This document shows positions 27,960 through 36,232 of a stretch of DNA of 64,000 bases, piece after piece. This stretch comes from Microtetraspora malaysiensis. GTDB taxonomy: Bacteria > Actinomycetota > Actinomycetes > Streptosporangiales > Streptosporangiaceae. The stretch is from the NCBI RefSeq assembly GCF_001528665.1, contig NZ_BBYJ01000038.1, positions 62,001 through 126,000 of the forward strand, written 5' to 3'. Each line of letters begins with the position of its first letter. The first letter of the stretch is position 1. The translations under genes and the position numbers were made by a program. The notes beneath the pieces were generated by a model. It was not told the origin of the DNA. It did not search any database and saw only the letters and a program-made list of their open reading frames with translations.

Positions 27960-29010
27960 GAGCCTCAACGGCAAGGGCCTGGCGCTGGTGCCCAAGACCG
28001 ACGGCAAGCAGACCCTCAAGGACTTCAAGTCCGACCAGGAGGTCCGCTGGTGCCCCGGTTGCGGTGACTACGCGATCCTCGCGGCCGTCCAGAGCTTCCT
28101 GCCCGAGCTGGGCCTGCGCCGGGAGAACATCGTCTTCGTCTCCGGCATCGGCTGCTCATCCCGGTTCCCGTACTACATGAACACCTACGGGTTCCACTCG
28201 ATCCACGGGCGGGCTCCGGCGATCGCGACCGGGCTGGCGACGTCCCGCCCCGACCTGTCGGTGTGGGTGATCACCGGTGACGGCGACGCCCTGTCCATCG
28301 GCGGCAACCACCTGATCCACGCGCTGCGCCGCAACGTCAACCTGAACATCCTGCTGTTCAACAACAGGATCTACGGCCTGACCAAGGGGCAGTACTCCCC
28401 CACCTCCGAGGTCGGGAAGATCACCAAGTCGACGCCGATGGGGTCGCTGGACAAGCCGTTCAACCCGATCTCGCTGGCGATCGGGGCCGAGGCCGGGTTC
28501 GTCGCCCGGACCATCGACTCCGACCGCAAGCACCTGCAGAGCGTGCTGCGTGAGGCCGCCGCGCACCGGGGCACGTCGCTGGTCGAGATCTACCAGAACT
28601 GCAACATCTTCAACGACGGCGCCTTCGAGGCCATGAAGGAGCCGGAGACCCGGGACGAGATCACGATCCGGCTGGAGCACGGGCAGCCGATCGTCTTCGG
28701 CACCGGCGACAACGCCAAGGCCGTACGGCTCGCGCCGTACGGCGGCGTCGAGGTCGTCAACCGGTCGGAGGTGGCCGAGAGCGAGATCCTCGTCCACGAC
28801 GCGCACCGGCCCGACCCGTCCCTGGCGTTCGCGCTGTCGCGGCTGGACGAGCCGGCCTTCCAGCATGTGCCGATCGGGATCTTCCGCTCGGTGGACCGTC
28901 CGGCGTACGACACGCTGATGAGCGAGCAGCTTGAGCAGGCCACCGCCGACAAGGGCAAGGGGCAGCTCGCCGACCTGCTTCTGGGCGGCGACACCTGGCG
29001 CATCAACTGA
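27952..29010 (+). CDS. korB: 2-oxoacid:ferredoxin oxidoreductase, beta subunit
   Basis: 352 residues. The thiamine diphosphate site is seen in WVITGDGDALSIGGNHLIHALRRNVN (about 98-123); RWCPGCGDY (Cys34, Cys37) and later Cys residues (GIGCSSR, NCNIF) can hold the single [4Fe-4S] cluster of short KorB proteins. Partner of KorA. In aerobic actinomycetes the pair can serve in the citric acid cycle or supply low-potential ferredoxin. Confidence 0.94.
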   Translation: MTESLNGKGLALVPKTDGKQTLKDFKSDQEVRWCPGCGDYAILAAVQSFLPELGLRRENIVFVSGIGCSSRFPYYMNTYGFHSIHGRAPAIATGLATSRPDLSVWVITGDGDALSIGGNHLIHALRRNVNLNILLFNNRIYGLTKGQYSPTSEVGKITKSTPMGSLDKPFNPISLAIGAEAGFVARTIDSDRKHLQSVLREAAAHRGTSLVEIYQNCNIFNDGAFEAMKEPETRDEITIRLEHGQPIVFGTGDNAKAVRLAPYGGVEVVNRSEVAESEILVHDAHRPDPSLAFALSRLDEPAFQHVPIGIFRSVDRPAYDTLMSEQLEQATADKGKGQLADLLLGGDTWRIN

Positions 29011-29030
29011 CGCCGACCGGCGTCCACGGG

Positions 29031-29058
29031 AAACGGGCCTCGGAAACGGGGCCCGTTT
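29031..29058 (+). terminator. korAB terminator
   Basis: AAACGGGCC (29031-29039) pairs with GGCCCGTTT (29050-29058) over a 10-nt loop, followed by a weak T-rich run. 20 nt after the korB stop. Confidence 0.75.
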
Positions 29059-29118
29059 GTCGTTGGCGCAACGGCGGATACGGCGAATACGGCGGATCCG
29101 AGGACCCGCGATCGGGTG

Positions 29119-29520
29119 TCAGTCGTAGTCGAAATCGGGCAGCGGGGACGGGGGCACGGGGCTGCGCCAGACCACGACGTAGTCGCCGGCCGCCGCCTCG
29201 ACCGCCGAGCTGAGCCGGTCGAGGTCGAAGTCGGGCAGGTAGCGCAGCCGAGCCAGGAAGGATGCGTCCGTCGCCGATTTGGGGACGACGCACTCCTCAC
29301 CGTCACGGGACAGCAGGACGATCAGGACGTCGTCCTCATCGTCCCCCCGCCGTTCCTCCCGCCCGTCACCGAAGCCCGCGCGCGGGTCGGCGAGACCTCC
29401 CACGCGCACCTCGACGACGTCCTCCCATGCGAGGGCCTCGACGCTGCCGTCGGCGTAGTGACGGGTTACGCCCTCTTCCGTGACGTACACGTAGGACTCC
29501 GGCACTGCGTTGGCGTGCAT
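29119..29520 (-). CDS. hypothetical protein
   Basis: 133 residues from ATG 29520; the frame is open further up but the earlier sequence overlaps the GntR gene and reads as shadow. Composition: an N-terminal beta-rich part (SYVYVTEEGVTRHYADGSVE), an acidic middle (GDDEDD) and a C-terminal stretch of hydrophobic-charged pattern ending PLPDFDYD. No signal peptide or membrane helix. I recognise no family. It converges with korB and is 44 nt after the GntR-family gene on the same strand. Confidence 0.65.
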   Translation of the reverse strand: MHANAVPESYVYVTEEGVTRHYADGSVEALAWEDVVEVRVGGLADPRAGFGDGREERRGDDEDDVLIVLLSRDGEECVVPKSATDASFLARLRYLPDFDLDRLSSAVEAAAGDYVVVWRSPVPPSPLPDFDYD

Positions 29521-29564
29521 GGGCGGATTGTGACTACATCCGCCCGCTCCGTGCAAGAGCGCGG

Positions 29565-30179
29565 TCAGCCGCTCCGCCAGTGGAGATGCTCCCTGACGGC
29601 CCGCCGCGCCGCCTCCCGAGGCCCCCGCGCGATCGTCTCCAGCAGCTCGCGGTGCTCGGCCACCAGCTCCTCCCGGTCCGGGTAGACGTCGCGGAGCCGC
29701 ACCAGGCCGAGGCGGGTCTCGGTGGCGAGCGCGCCGTAGAGACGCTCCAGGCGGGGGCTGCCCGCCGCCACGACCAGCGCCTCGTGCAGCGCCATGTGCT
29801 CGCTGACGACCGCCGCCCACGGCGCGTCGGCCGGGAGGGCGGCCAACCGCTCCAGCGCGGCCTCGGCCGCCGCCACCCGGCGGCCCGCGACGGCGTCGGC
29901 CATCAGGTCCTCAAGGGGCCGCCGCACGTACATGAGGTCGGCGAGGTCCGCAGGCGTGATCTCGGGCACGTACGCGCTGCGATTGGGCTCGCGCCGCAGC
30001 AGCCCCTCGTGGACGAGCGCGGCGAGGGCCTCGCGCACGGTCGGCCGGGCCACGCCGTACCGGGCGGAGATCTCCTGCTCGGGCAGGGACGCGCCGGGGT
30101 GGATGTCGCCGGAGAGCACGCGCTCACGGAGCGCCGCCGCCAGGGCCTGCACCGTGGAGACGGGTCGGAGGGACGTCAT
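29565..30179 (-). CDS. GntR family regulator, FadR (FCD) type
   Basis: 204 residues: winged helix at about 8-72 (LPEQEISARYGVARPTVREALAALVHEGLL) and an FCD ligand domain from about 80 with metal-binding-type residues in VSEHMALHEALV and ELVAEHRELLETI. Usually dimeric repressors released by an organic acid. It follows the EamA transporter gene on the same strand; a site matching the FadR-type operator lies in front of that gene, so the two probably form a regulator-target unit. A mini-MITE sits between them. Confidence 0.88.
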   Translation of the reverse strand: MTSLRPVSTVQALAAALRERVLSGDIHPGASLPEQEISARYGVARPTVREALAALVHEGLLRREPNRSAYVPEITPADLADLMYVRRPLEDLMADAVAGRRVAAAEAALERLAALPADAPWAAVVSEHMALHEALVVAAGSPRLERLYGALATETRLGLVRLRDVYPDREELVAEHRELLETIARGPREAARRAVREHLHWRSG

Positions 30180-30189
30180 GCTGACGAGC

Positions 30190-30242
30190 TTAGGGAGTGT
30201 CTGACAAATGCTGCCCAGGGCTTGATGTGGTCAGCCACGACC
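30190..30242. mobile_element. internally deleted copy of the MITE at 9.2 kb
   Basis: The first half (GAGTGTCTGACAAATGCTGCCC, 30195-30216 region) and the second half (AGGGCTTGATGTGGTCAGCCACGACC region) match both ends of the 9191-9346 element in order, with about 100 bp of interior missing and a few changes. It lies between the EamA and GntR genes and contains the EamA stop codon (TGA, minus strand, 30233-30231). Confidence 0.6.
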
Positions 30243-31172
30243 CAGGCCGGTCGCCTGTTCCAGGGCCGCCGGGTGGGGCGCGCTCCGGTCGGGCAGCGCC
30301 ACGACGACCAGGCTCGCGGCCAGCAGCGCGAGCCCTCCCCAGGAGATCGCCGACAGGTGCTCGTGCAGCACGACCAGGCCGAGGATCGCGGCCACCGCGG
30401 GCTCGGCCAGGGCGAGCGTGGCGGCGGTCGCGACGGGGGTCGTGCGCAGGCCCCTGCCGTACAGGACGTAGGCGAGGGCGGTGGTGGCGACGCCCAGGTA
30501 GAGGGCGGCGAGCAGCCCGCGCGGCTCGGCCAGCCAGCCGGGGCCGCTGCCGGCGAGCACGGGCAGCATGATCAGGCCGGCGGCCCCGAAGAGCACGCCC
30601 ATCACCGTGTCGGACCCCATGCCCGCGCCGATCGCCCGCGCCGCCGTGACGGCGTAGAACGCGTAGAGCAGGCCGCCCAGCAGGGCGAGCGCGATGCCGC
30701 CCGCGTCCGCGCCGCCGGCCCCTCCTCCGGTGACCAGTACGGCACAGCCCGCGATGGCGGCGGCCGTGGCGACCGCCCACCGCCGGCTCGGCCGGTTCCG
30801 GTCGAGGAGCCAGGACAGCAGTCCGGTGAACACCGGGCCGCTGCCGATGGCGACGACGGTGCCGATCGCGACCCCGGTCCTGGCGACGGCGGCGAAGAAG
30901 CAGAGCTGGTACGCCGCGACCGCCAGCCCGCCGGCCGCGAGCAGCGCCCCGGGGACGCGCCGGGTGGTCTTTCCCGGGGCGCGCGGCGTCGCCCGCCCGG
31001 CGGCGGCACGCGCGGCGCGCGCCGCGACGGCGGCCAGCACGGCGCCGCCGATCACGAGTCGGGCCGCGGCGAGCGAGATGGATCCGGCGGGGGCGAGCGC
31101 TCCCACTGTGCCCGCCGTCCCCCACAGGACGGCCGCGGCGACGACGGTCAGCGGGCCCGAGCGCGAAGTCAT
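30231..31172 (-). CDS. EamA/DMT-family metabolite exporter
   Basis: 313 residues, ten predicted membrane helices in two EamA repeats (repeat 2 contains LGVATTALAYVLYGRGLRTTPVATAATLALAEPAVAAILG, a common RhaT/EamA landmark). Exports or exchanges amino acids or related metabolites. ATG 31172 chosen rather than TTG 31190 because it begins the first helix and leaves the palindrome TTGTCTGACAA upstream as operator. The last codons and stop come from the mini-MITE, so the natural C-terminus may have changed slightly. Confidence 0.88.
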   Translation of the reverse strand: MTSRSGPLTVVAAAVLWGTAGTVGALAPAGSISLAAARLVIGGAVLAAVAARAARAAAGRATPRAPGKTTRRVPGALLAAGGLAVAAYQLCFFAAVARTGVAIGTVVAIGSGPVFTGLLSWLLDRNRPSRRWAVATAAAIAGCAVLVTGGGAGGADAGGIALALLGGLLYAFYAVTAARAIGAGMGSDTVMGVLFGAAGLIMLPVLAGSGPGWLAEPRGLLAALYLGVATTALAYVLYGRGLRTTPVATAATLALAEPAVAAILGLVVLHEHLSAISWGGLALLAASLVVVALPDRSAPHPAALEQATGLGRG

Positions 31173-31179
31173 AGCACGA

Positions 31180-31190
31180 TTGTCTGACAA
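31180..31190. promoter_or_regulatory. FadR/GntR-type operator
   Basis: TTGTCTGACAA is a perfect inverted repeat (TTGTC-T-GACAA) and fits the FadR-subfamily pattern TnGTnnnACnA; TCAGACAAA follows at 31191-31199. It lies 8 nt before the EamA ATG. The GntR-family gene downstream of EamA is the obvious candidate to bind it. Confidence 0.6.
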
Positions 31191-31257
31191 TCAGACAAAG
31201 TTTGTCCACCGGCGCGGTTCCGTGCCCCTGACCTGGGCGATCGCTAGCCTGGCCGGC

Positions 31258-31647
31258 ATGACGCAGTCAAGGGTCGCGGGACAGTTCATCAAGGCGCCGA
31301 CGGGGATGGGGGTCGCGGCGGCGATCCGGCAAGCCAGACTCCGCGGCGCGACACCGCACGTTCTGGACGGCTCGGGCGCGCAGAGCCCGGCCGCGATCCT
31401 GGAGCTGATCGCCCGCGCCCTCGACTTCCCCGAAGACTTCGGGCACAACTTCGACGCCCTCTACGACTGCCTCACCGACCTGTCCTGGCTGCCCACCGGC
31501 GAGCACGTGCTCATCTGGGCCAAGCCCTCGGCGCTGCGGCGGGCCGACCCCACCGCCTACGACGCGCTCGGGAGTGTCCTGTCGGACGCCGTCAGCGACG
31601 GAGCGTCGGGCAAGGTCACGTTCTCGGTGACGATGCTCGCCAACTGA
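31258..31647 (+). CDS. barstar family protein
   Basis: 129 residues. The barstar core is visible: ATPHVLDGSGAQSPAAILEL, then DFPEDFGHNFDALYDCLTDL, the helix that in barstar blocks the barnase active site. Usually such genes pair with a ribonuclease; no barnase-like gene is found in the window. ATG 31258 sits 7 nt after TAGCCT (31245-31250), so the mRNA may be leaderless. Could be an orphan inhibitor protecting against a nuclease encoded elsewhere. Confidence 0.8.
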   Translation: MTQSRVAGQFIKAPTGMGVAAAIRQARLRGATPHVLDGSGAQSPAAILELIARALDFPEDFGHNFDALYDCLTDLSWLPTGEHVLIWAKPSALRRADPTAYDALGSVLSDAVSDGASGKVTFSVTMLAN

Positions 31648-31805
31648 CCGCGACTTCCGGCGTCCGCGCGGGTCAGCCGGCGATCACGGACACGCACAAC
31701 CAGGAATGCCGCTCTTTCGTTAGATATCGCCGCTGGTATCCACATTGCAGTCATTGCTAATGTTTCGCCGCAATTAACACAGCGGTTCGTGGTGGGCGAG
31801 GTCAC

Positions 31806-33779
31806 ATGGCAAGACGCAGGCGTTCCGTTCGCGCCAAGATCTTCGCCATCATCGTGGTCCCCGTCACCGCGCTGGTGGTGGTCTGGGCGTACGGCTCGGT
31901 GATCACCGTACAGAACGGCATGGAGCTCCTCAAGATCCGCGCCGTGTACGACAACGTGGTGGTTCCGACCCAGGACGTCATCGACGCGCTCCAGGCCGAG
32001 CGCACCCTGTCCGCCGAGTACCTCGGCGCCAGGATGACGACGGCCTACCCGGAGCTGCGGAGCCAGCGGCAGAAGACCGACGAGGCGGTCGCGCACCTGG
32101 AGCAGGCGTCCGCGCAGGCCAGGGACGCCACCCCGGACGAGATGTGGGGACGGCTCCGCGAGCTGGTCACCTACGCCCGCGGCCTGAACGCGATGCGCAG
32201 TCAGGTGGACCAGCGCCTGCTGACGGCGATGGAGGCCGTGGAGCACTACGACTCCGTCACCGAGGTGGGCTTCCAGGTCTACGACCGGCTGATGATCGCG
32301 GACGACCTCGACATCATCCAGCAGGTCAAGGCGGTCATCCTGATCAGCCGCGCCCGCGAGGTGATGAGCCAGCAGTCCGCCGTGCTGGCCGGGACGCTCG
32401 CGGCCTCCCACATGACCAAGGCCGAGTACGACGCGTTCGGGAAGATGACCGGCAAGCGCAAGCTCCTCTACGAGCTGGGCGTCGGCCAGCTCGACGCCGA
32501 GCTGGCCGCGCCGTTCCTGACGTTGAACGCGTCGGCCACCTACCGGGCGTTCAGCGCGATGGAGACCGAGGTCACCGACAGCGTCACGCCCGGCCGGGCC
32601 CTGGGCCCCGGCACGCTCACCTGGCGTACCGCGAGCGAGGCCATGACCGTCACCCTCGGCGAGCTGATCGGCGAGGCGAGCCAGACGATCGCGGACCGGA
32701 CGGTCCCGCTCGCCGAGAAGGCGCTCTGGCGCATGGGGATCGCCGCGGGCGTGGGCCTGCTCATCGTGGCGTTCAGCGTCCTCTACTCGATCAGGTTCGG
32801 ACGGCGGCTGACCGCCGAGATGGTCGGGCTGGAGCAGGCCGCGATCGAGCTGGCCGACCGGCGGCTGCCCGCCGTCGTCGGCCGCCTGCGGCGCGGCGAG
32901 GACGTGGACGTGGCCGCCGAGACGCCGCCGGTCACGATCTCGGGAACCACGGCGGAGGTGGACCACGTCGCCAACGCGTTCACCTCCGTGCAGCGCACCG
33001 CGATCGAGGCCGCGGTGGACCAGGCGCGGATGCGCGACGGCGTCAGCAAGGTCTTCCGCAACCTGGCCCGCCGCAACCAGTCGCTGCTGCACCGGCAGCT
33101 CGCCATGCTGGACCGGTTGGAGCGGCAGGTCACCGATCCGGACGTGCTGGACAAGCTGTTCGGCGTCGACCATCTGACGACGCGCATGCGCCGCCACGCC
33201 GAGGGCCTGATCATCCTGTCCGGCGCCGCTCCCGGGCGCGGGTGGCGCACCCCGGTCTCCCTGTACGACGTCGTACGCGCCGCGACCGAGCAGGTGGAGG
33301 ACTATCTCCGGGTCGAGATCGGGGTGCCGCACGGCCCGGCGCTGGCCGGCCCGGCCGTGACCGACATGATCCACTTGGTGGCCGAGCTGGTGGAGAACGC
33401 GACGATCTTCTCGCCGCCGCACACCCAGGTGATCGTCCACGGCGAGGTGGCGGCCAGGGGGTTCGCCCTGGAGATCGAAGACCGCGGCCTCGGCATCGGC
33501 GCCGAGGAGATGGTGCAGATCAACGCCAGGCTGGCCGAACCGCCCGAGTTCGACCTCGCCGACAGCGAGCGGCTGGGCCTGTTCGTCGTCGGCCTGCTCG
33601 CGCGGCGGCACGGCGTGCGGGTCTCCCTGCGCGCCTCGGTGTACGGAGGGACGTCCGCGATCGTGCTCATCCCCGCGAACCTGATGGCCGACGACGCCAC
33701 GCCCGAGTACGCCGTCGGCGCCGGGGCGGCCGCGGACGAGGGCAGGACCGGCCGGGAGCGCTCGCAGGAGGAGTCGTGA
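31806..33779 (+). CDS. conservon-type sensor kinase (CvnA-like, nitrate/nitrite-sensor-like)
   Basis: 657 residues. TM1 about 10-33; a large extracytoplasmic helical NIT-like domain; TM2 about 309-332; then the family's region NLARRNQSLLHRQL, FGVDHLTTRMRRHAEGLIIL, and an HATPase_c domain with N-box ELVENATIFSPP (about 522-533) and G-box EDRGLGIG (about 557). No ordinary HisKA phospho-acceptor is seen, as in other CvnA proteins. The next gene is a CvnC-like protein; no roadblock (CvnB) or Ras-like GTPase (CvnD) follows. Confidence 0.87.
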   Translation: MARRRRSVRAKIFAIIVVPVTALVVVWAYGSVITVQNGMELLKIRAVYDNVVVPTQDVIDALQAERTLSAEYLGARMTTAYPELRSQRQKTDEAVAHLEQASAQARDATPDEMWGRLRELVTYARGLNAMRSQVDQRLLTAMEAVEHYDSVTEVGFQVYDRLMIADDLDIIQQVKAVILISRAREVMSQQSAVLAGTLAASHMTKAEYDAFGKMTGKRKLLYELGVGQLDAELAAPFLTLNASATYRAFSAMETEVTDSVTPGRALGPGTLTWRTASEAMTVTLGELIGEASQTIADRTVPLAEKALWRMGIAAGVGLLIVAFSVLYSIRFGRRLTAEMVGLEQAAIELADRRLPAVVGRLRRGEDVDVAAETPPVTISGTTAEVDHVANAFTSVQRTAIEAAVDQARMRDGVSKVFRNLARRNQSLLHRQLAMLDRLERQVTDPDVLDKLFGVDHLTTRMRRHAEGLIILSGAAPGRGWRTPVSLYDVVRAATEQVEDYLRVEIGVPHGPALAGPAVTDMIHLVAELVENATIFSPPHTQVIVHGEVAARGFALEIEDRGLGIGAEEMVQINARLAEPPEFDLADSERLGLFVVGLLARRHGVRVSLRASVYGGTSAIVLIPANLMADDATPEYAVGAGAAADEGRTGRERSQEES

Positions 33780-34129
33780 CAGAGCAGGAGTACGGCCCGC
33801 TGCTGCGGCCCTACACCATCACGCGCGGCCGGACCCGGCCCACCGGCCCGGAGTTCGACCTGATGACGACCATCAGGACGGCGCTGCCCGAGTCCGGGCG
33901 GACGGGTGGGTTGTCGCCCGAGCACCTGCGCATCCTCGACGTCTGCCGCTCCGCGACCACGCTGGTGGACCTGGCGTCCGAGACCGGACTCTCGGTCAAC
34001 GTCCTGCGGATCCTGCTCGGGGACCTGCGGGACCGCGGCATGATCACCGTGCACGCGCCGGCCACGGCGGGCCGGTTGCCGGAGGAGCGCATCCTGCTTG
34101 AGGTGATCCAGGGGCTCCAGGCGCTCTGA
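33776..34129 (+). CDS. DUF742 protein (CvnC-like)
   Basis: 117 residues, starting at GTG 33776 which overlaps the kinase stop (GTGA). N-terminus RPYTITRGRTRP and the winged-helix-like part LRILDVCRSATTLVDLASETGLSVNVLRILLGDL are typical of DUF742. In conservons this protein works with CvnA, CvnB and the GTPase CvnD at the membrane. Here the operon ends after it; the next gene is convergent. Confidence 0.87.
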   Translation: MTEQEYGPLLRPYTITRGRTRPTGPEFDLMTTIRTALPESGRTGGLSPEHLRILDVCRSATTLVDLASETGLSVNVLRILLGDLRDRGMITVHAPATAGRLPEERILLEVIQGLQAL

Positions 34130-34144
34130 CCCAGGCGGATCGGG

Positions 34145-34522
34145 TCAGTTCCGGCCTCTCCCGTAGAAGGCGTAGCACTCCACCTCCGACCGCCGGAAGG
34201 TGAGACCGCTCCGCACCGACTCCCGTACGCACGCCTTCTGGCGGGGGCTGAGCTTCAGCTTTCCGCACACGGTGACGCTGGAGTACGTCCGGCAGTCGAG
34301 GTTGGGGTTGGCCGCCCCGACGGTGTAGGTCCGCCGGACCTTGGCGCGGCATTCCCGCCGGGCGGTCTTCGTGTCGGCGTACCTGCACTGCCTGATGAGG
34401 ATCCGGTATTGAGCCCGGCTGACCTGTTGCTTGCCGCCGGTCACGCAGTCCATCGCGTACCCGGCCCCGGTCGTCCCGAACACCGTCGCGGCGAGCGCCG
34501 CAACGCAGATGATCTTATGCAT
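34145..34522 (-). CDS. small secreted Cys-rich protein
   Basis: 125 residues with signal peptide (about 1-24) and seven cysteines in the mature part at varied spacing (DCVTGG, IRQCRY, RRECRA, LDCRTY, TVCGK, KACVR, VECYA). Arg/Lys-rich. I recognise no family; an odd number of cysteines leaves one free or linking a partner. It is the last gene of a minus-strand group; a palindromic TAACGTTA stands in its promoter region near 34545. Confidence 0.7.
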   Translation of the reverse strand: MHKIICVAALAATVFGTTGAGYAMDCVTGGKQQVSRAQYRILIRQCRYADTKTARRECRAKVRRTYTVGAANPNLDCRTYSSVTVCGKLKLSPRQKACVRESVRSGLTFRRSEVECYAFYGRGRN

Positions 34523-34633
34523 AGCGTCCCCCCAGTGCTACATAACGTTACATTCCGCCCATATGGTGCGACCAGGTGGGATGCCAGATGTGCCCCGGCC
34601 ATGTCAGGTGAAACCAGAGGCCCATGATGCCGC

Positions 34634-36232
34634 TCAGCGCGTCGCGTGCCGTGCCGTACGGACCGCGAGGGCGGCGCCGACCAGCACCAGGGCGACGGCG
34701 GCGACCACGAGCGGCGACGGACCGGCCGGCAGGCCGCCGGAACGGACCACGCCCATGTAGTCCACCGCCGCCACCCCGTTGACGGCCAGATACCACACGC
34801 CCAGGTAGACAACCTGGAACACCCGGTGCGTACGGCACGCCACGCCGAGCGCCAGGGCCAGCGACGGGACCAGGAGCGCCCCGCCCGCCCAGGCCCCGGC
34901 GCCGGGCCAGTCGGCGGTGACCACCATCCGGACCAGCGGCGCGACCCCGGTCACGGCCGTGAGCACGACCCCGGCCGCCCACTCCGCGAGCAGCCCCTTC
35001 GACGGCGTGGGGTAGGCACCGAGGAGCCCGTCCAGACCGTGCTCGACCCGCTGGGTGCCGAGCCGGGACCAGATCAGGACCGGCCAGACCCAGGCGAGCG
35101 GGAGCAGCATCGTCGGCTCCGGCGCGACGAACCCGGCCACCGTCACCCCCGCCGCGGCGAGCCACCACCAGCGCGAGAGCCCCTGGGCGAGGATGCGCAG
35201 CTCGCCCGCGAGGAGCCGCCAGAACGAGAACACCCGGCCCAGGCGCGCGACGCTCGCCGGGACGGCGCCGAACACGGCGGGCGCCTGCGGCTCGGCGATC
35301 GGCCGCCCCGCTGCTTCCTGGGCGCTCCCCGCCGCGTGCGCGCCCTCGGCCGCGGCCGGGGCACCGAGCAGCCGGCGCGCCGGGTCGAACCTGCCGAACC
35401 ACAGGACGGGCAGCAGCGCGACGGCGAGCGCCAGCACGAAGAAGAGCAACCGGCCGCCCAGGAAGGCGCCGTCCAGGGCGAACCCGTCCCAGCGGAAGGT
35501 GCGCAGCGGCTCCTTCGCCTCGGTCAGACCGAGGCTGAACTCCCGGGCGCGCACACCGATCCCCTGCTCGGCCATGGCGACGCGCATGGACTCGGCCGCC
35601 TGCCGCACCCCGAAGCCGCCGAGAGGGGCGTTGCGCCCCTGCCCGGCCAGCAAGAACGCCATGGAGACGCCGAACCAGACGACGTTCCCCACACCGCTCC
35701 GCAGCAGCGGTACGGTCTCGAACAGCATCGCGGCCGCCGCCGTCAGCGCCAGCGGAGGCAGCGTCATCACCGCGAACGGCAGCAGCAGCGCCACCGGGTC
35801 GACGGCGAAGGACTCACCCCGCGCGAGCTGCATGAGCGGGGCCGTCACCGCGAGGACGACCACCATCGAGGCGAGCACCAGGAAGTTGCTGAGGAACTTC
35901 CCCAGCAGGTACGTCGGCGTGCGCAGCGACGTGGCGGCGAGGAGCGGGCCCACACCGGTGCGCTCGTCCCGGCCGATCGCGTCGCGTACCACGTAGAACC
36001 CGCCGGTCGTGAGCCACAGGGCTCCGGCGAGGGCGGTGGCCGTCCCGACCCAGGCGCTGGTGTAGACGCCGCGGTAACCCCCGACGTCGAGGATCACCCA
36101 CCGGGACGCGGCGCTCGGGACGGCCAGGCACGCCAGGCCGACCGCCGCGAGCAGGGTCACCGCGTACGCGGGGCGCCGTACCCGCTCGCGGAAGTCGGCG
36201 ACGGCCAGCGCGATCAGGGCCCGCGCGATCAT
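34634..36232 (-). CDS. ABC-2 type transporter permease
   Basis: 532 residues from ATG 36232, which overlaps the ATPase stop (ATGA). Two sets of about six hydrophobic helices separated by a soluble stretch (residues about 285-345, Ala/Glu-rich). The first helices (ADFRERVRRPAYAVTLLAAVGL; WVGTATALAGALWLTTGGFYVVRDAIGRDERTGV) are like those of ABC-2 permeases in lantibiotic-immunity or antibiotic-export systems. Exports or protects against a compound not identified. Confidence 0.86.
   Translation of the reverse strand: MIARALIALAVADFRERVRRPAYAVTLLAAVGLACLAVPSAASRWVILDVGGYRGVYTSAWVGTATALAGALWLTTGGFYVVRDAIGRDERTGVGPLLAATSLRTPTYLLGKFLSNFLVLASMVVVLAVTAPLMQLARGESFAVDPVALLLPFAVMTLPPLALTAAAAMLFETVPLLRSGVGNVVWFGVSMAFLLAGQGRNAPLGGFGVRQAAESMRVAMAEQGIGVRAREFSLGLTEAKEPLRTFRWDGFALDGAFLGGRLLFFVLALAVALLPVLWFGRFDPARRLLGAPAAAEGAHAAGSAQEAAGRPIAEPQAPAVFGAVPASVARLGRVFSFWRLLAGELRILAQGLSRWWWLAAAGVTVAGFVAPEPTMLLPLAWVWPVLIWSRLGTQRVEHGLDGLLGAYPTPSKGLLAEWAAGVVLTAVTGVAPLVRMVVTADWPGAGAWAGGALLVPSLALALGVACRTHRVFQVVYLGVWYLAVNGVAAVDYMGVVRSGGLPAGPSPLVVAAVALVLVGAALAVRTARHATR

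Noticed and set aside
31258-31647. Longer 317-codon version of the barstar gene
   Set aside because: The added N-terminal part is antisense to the EamA gene; ATG 31258 follows a good -10 box.
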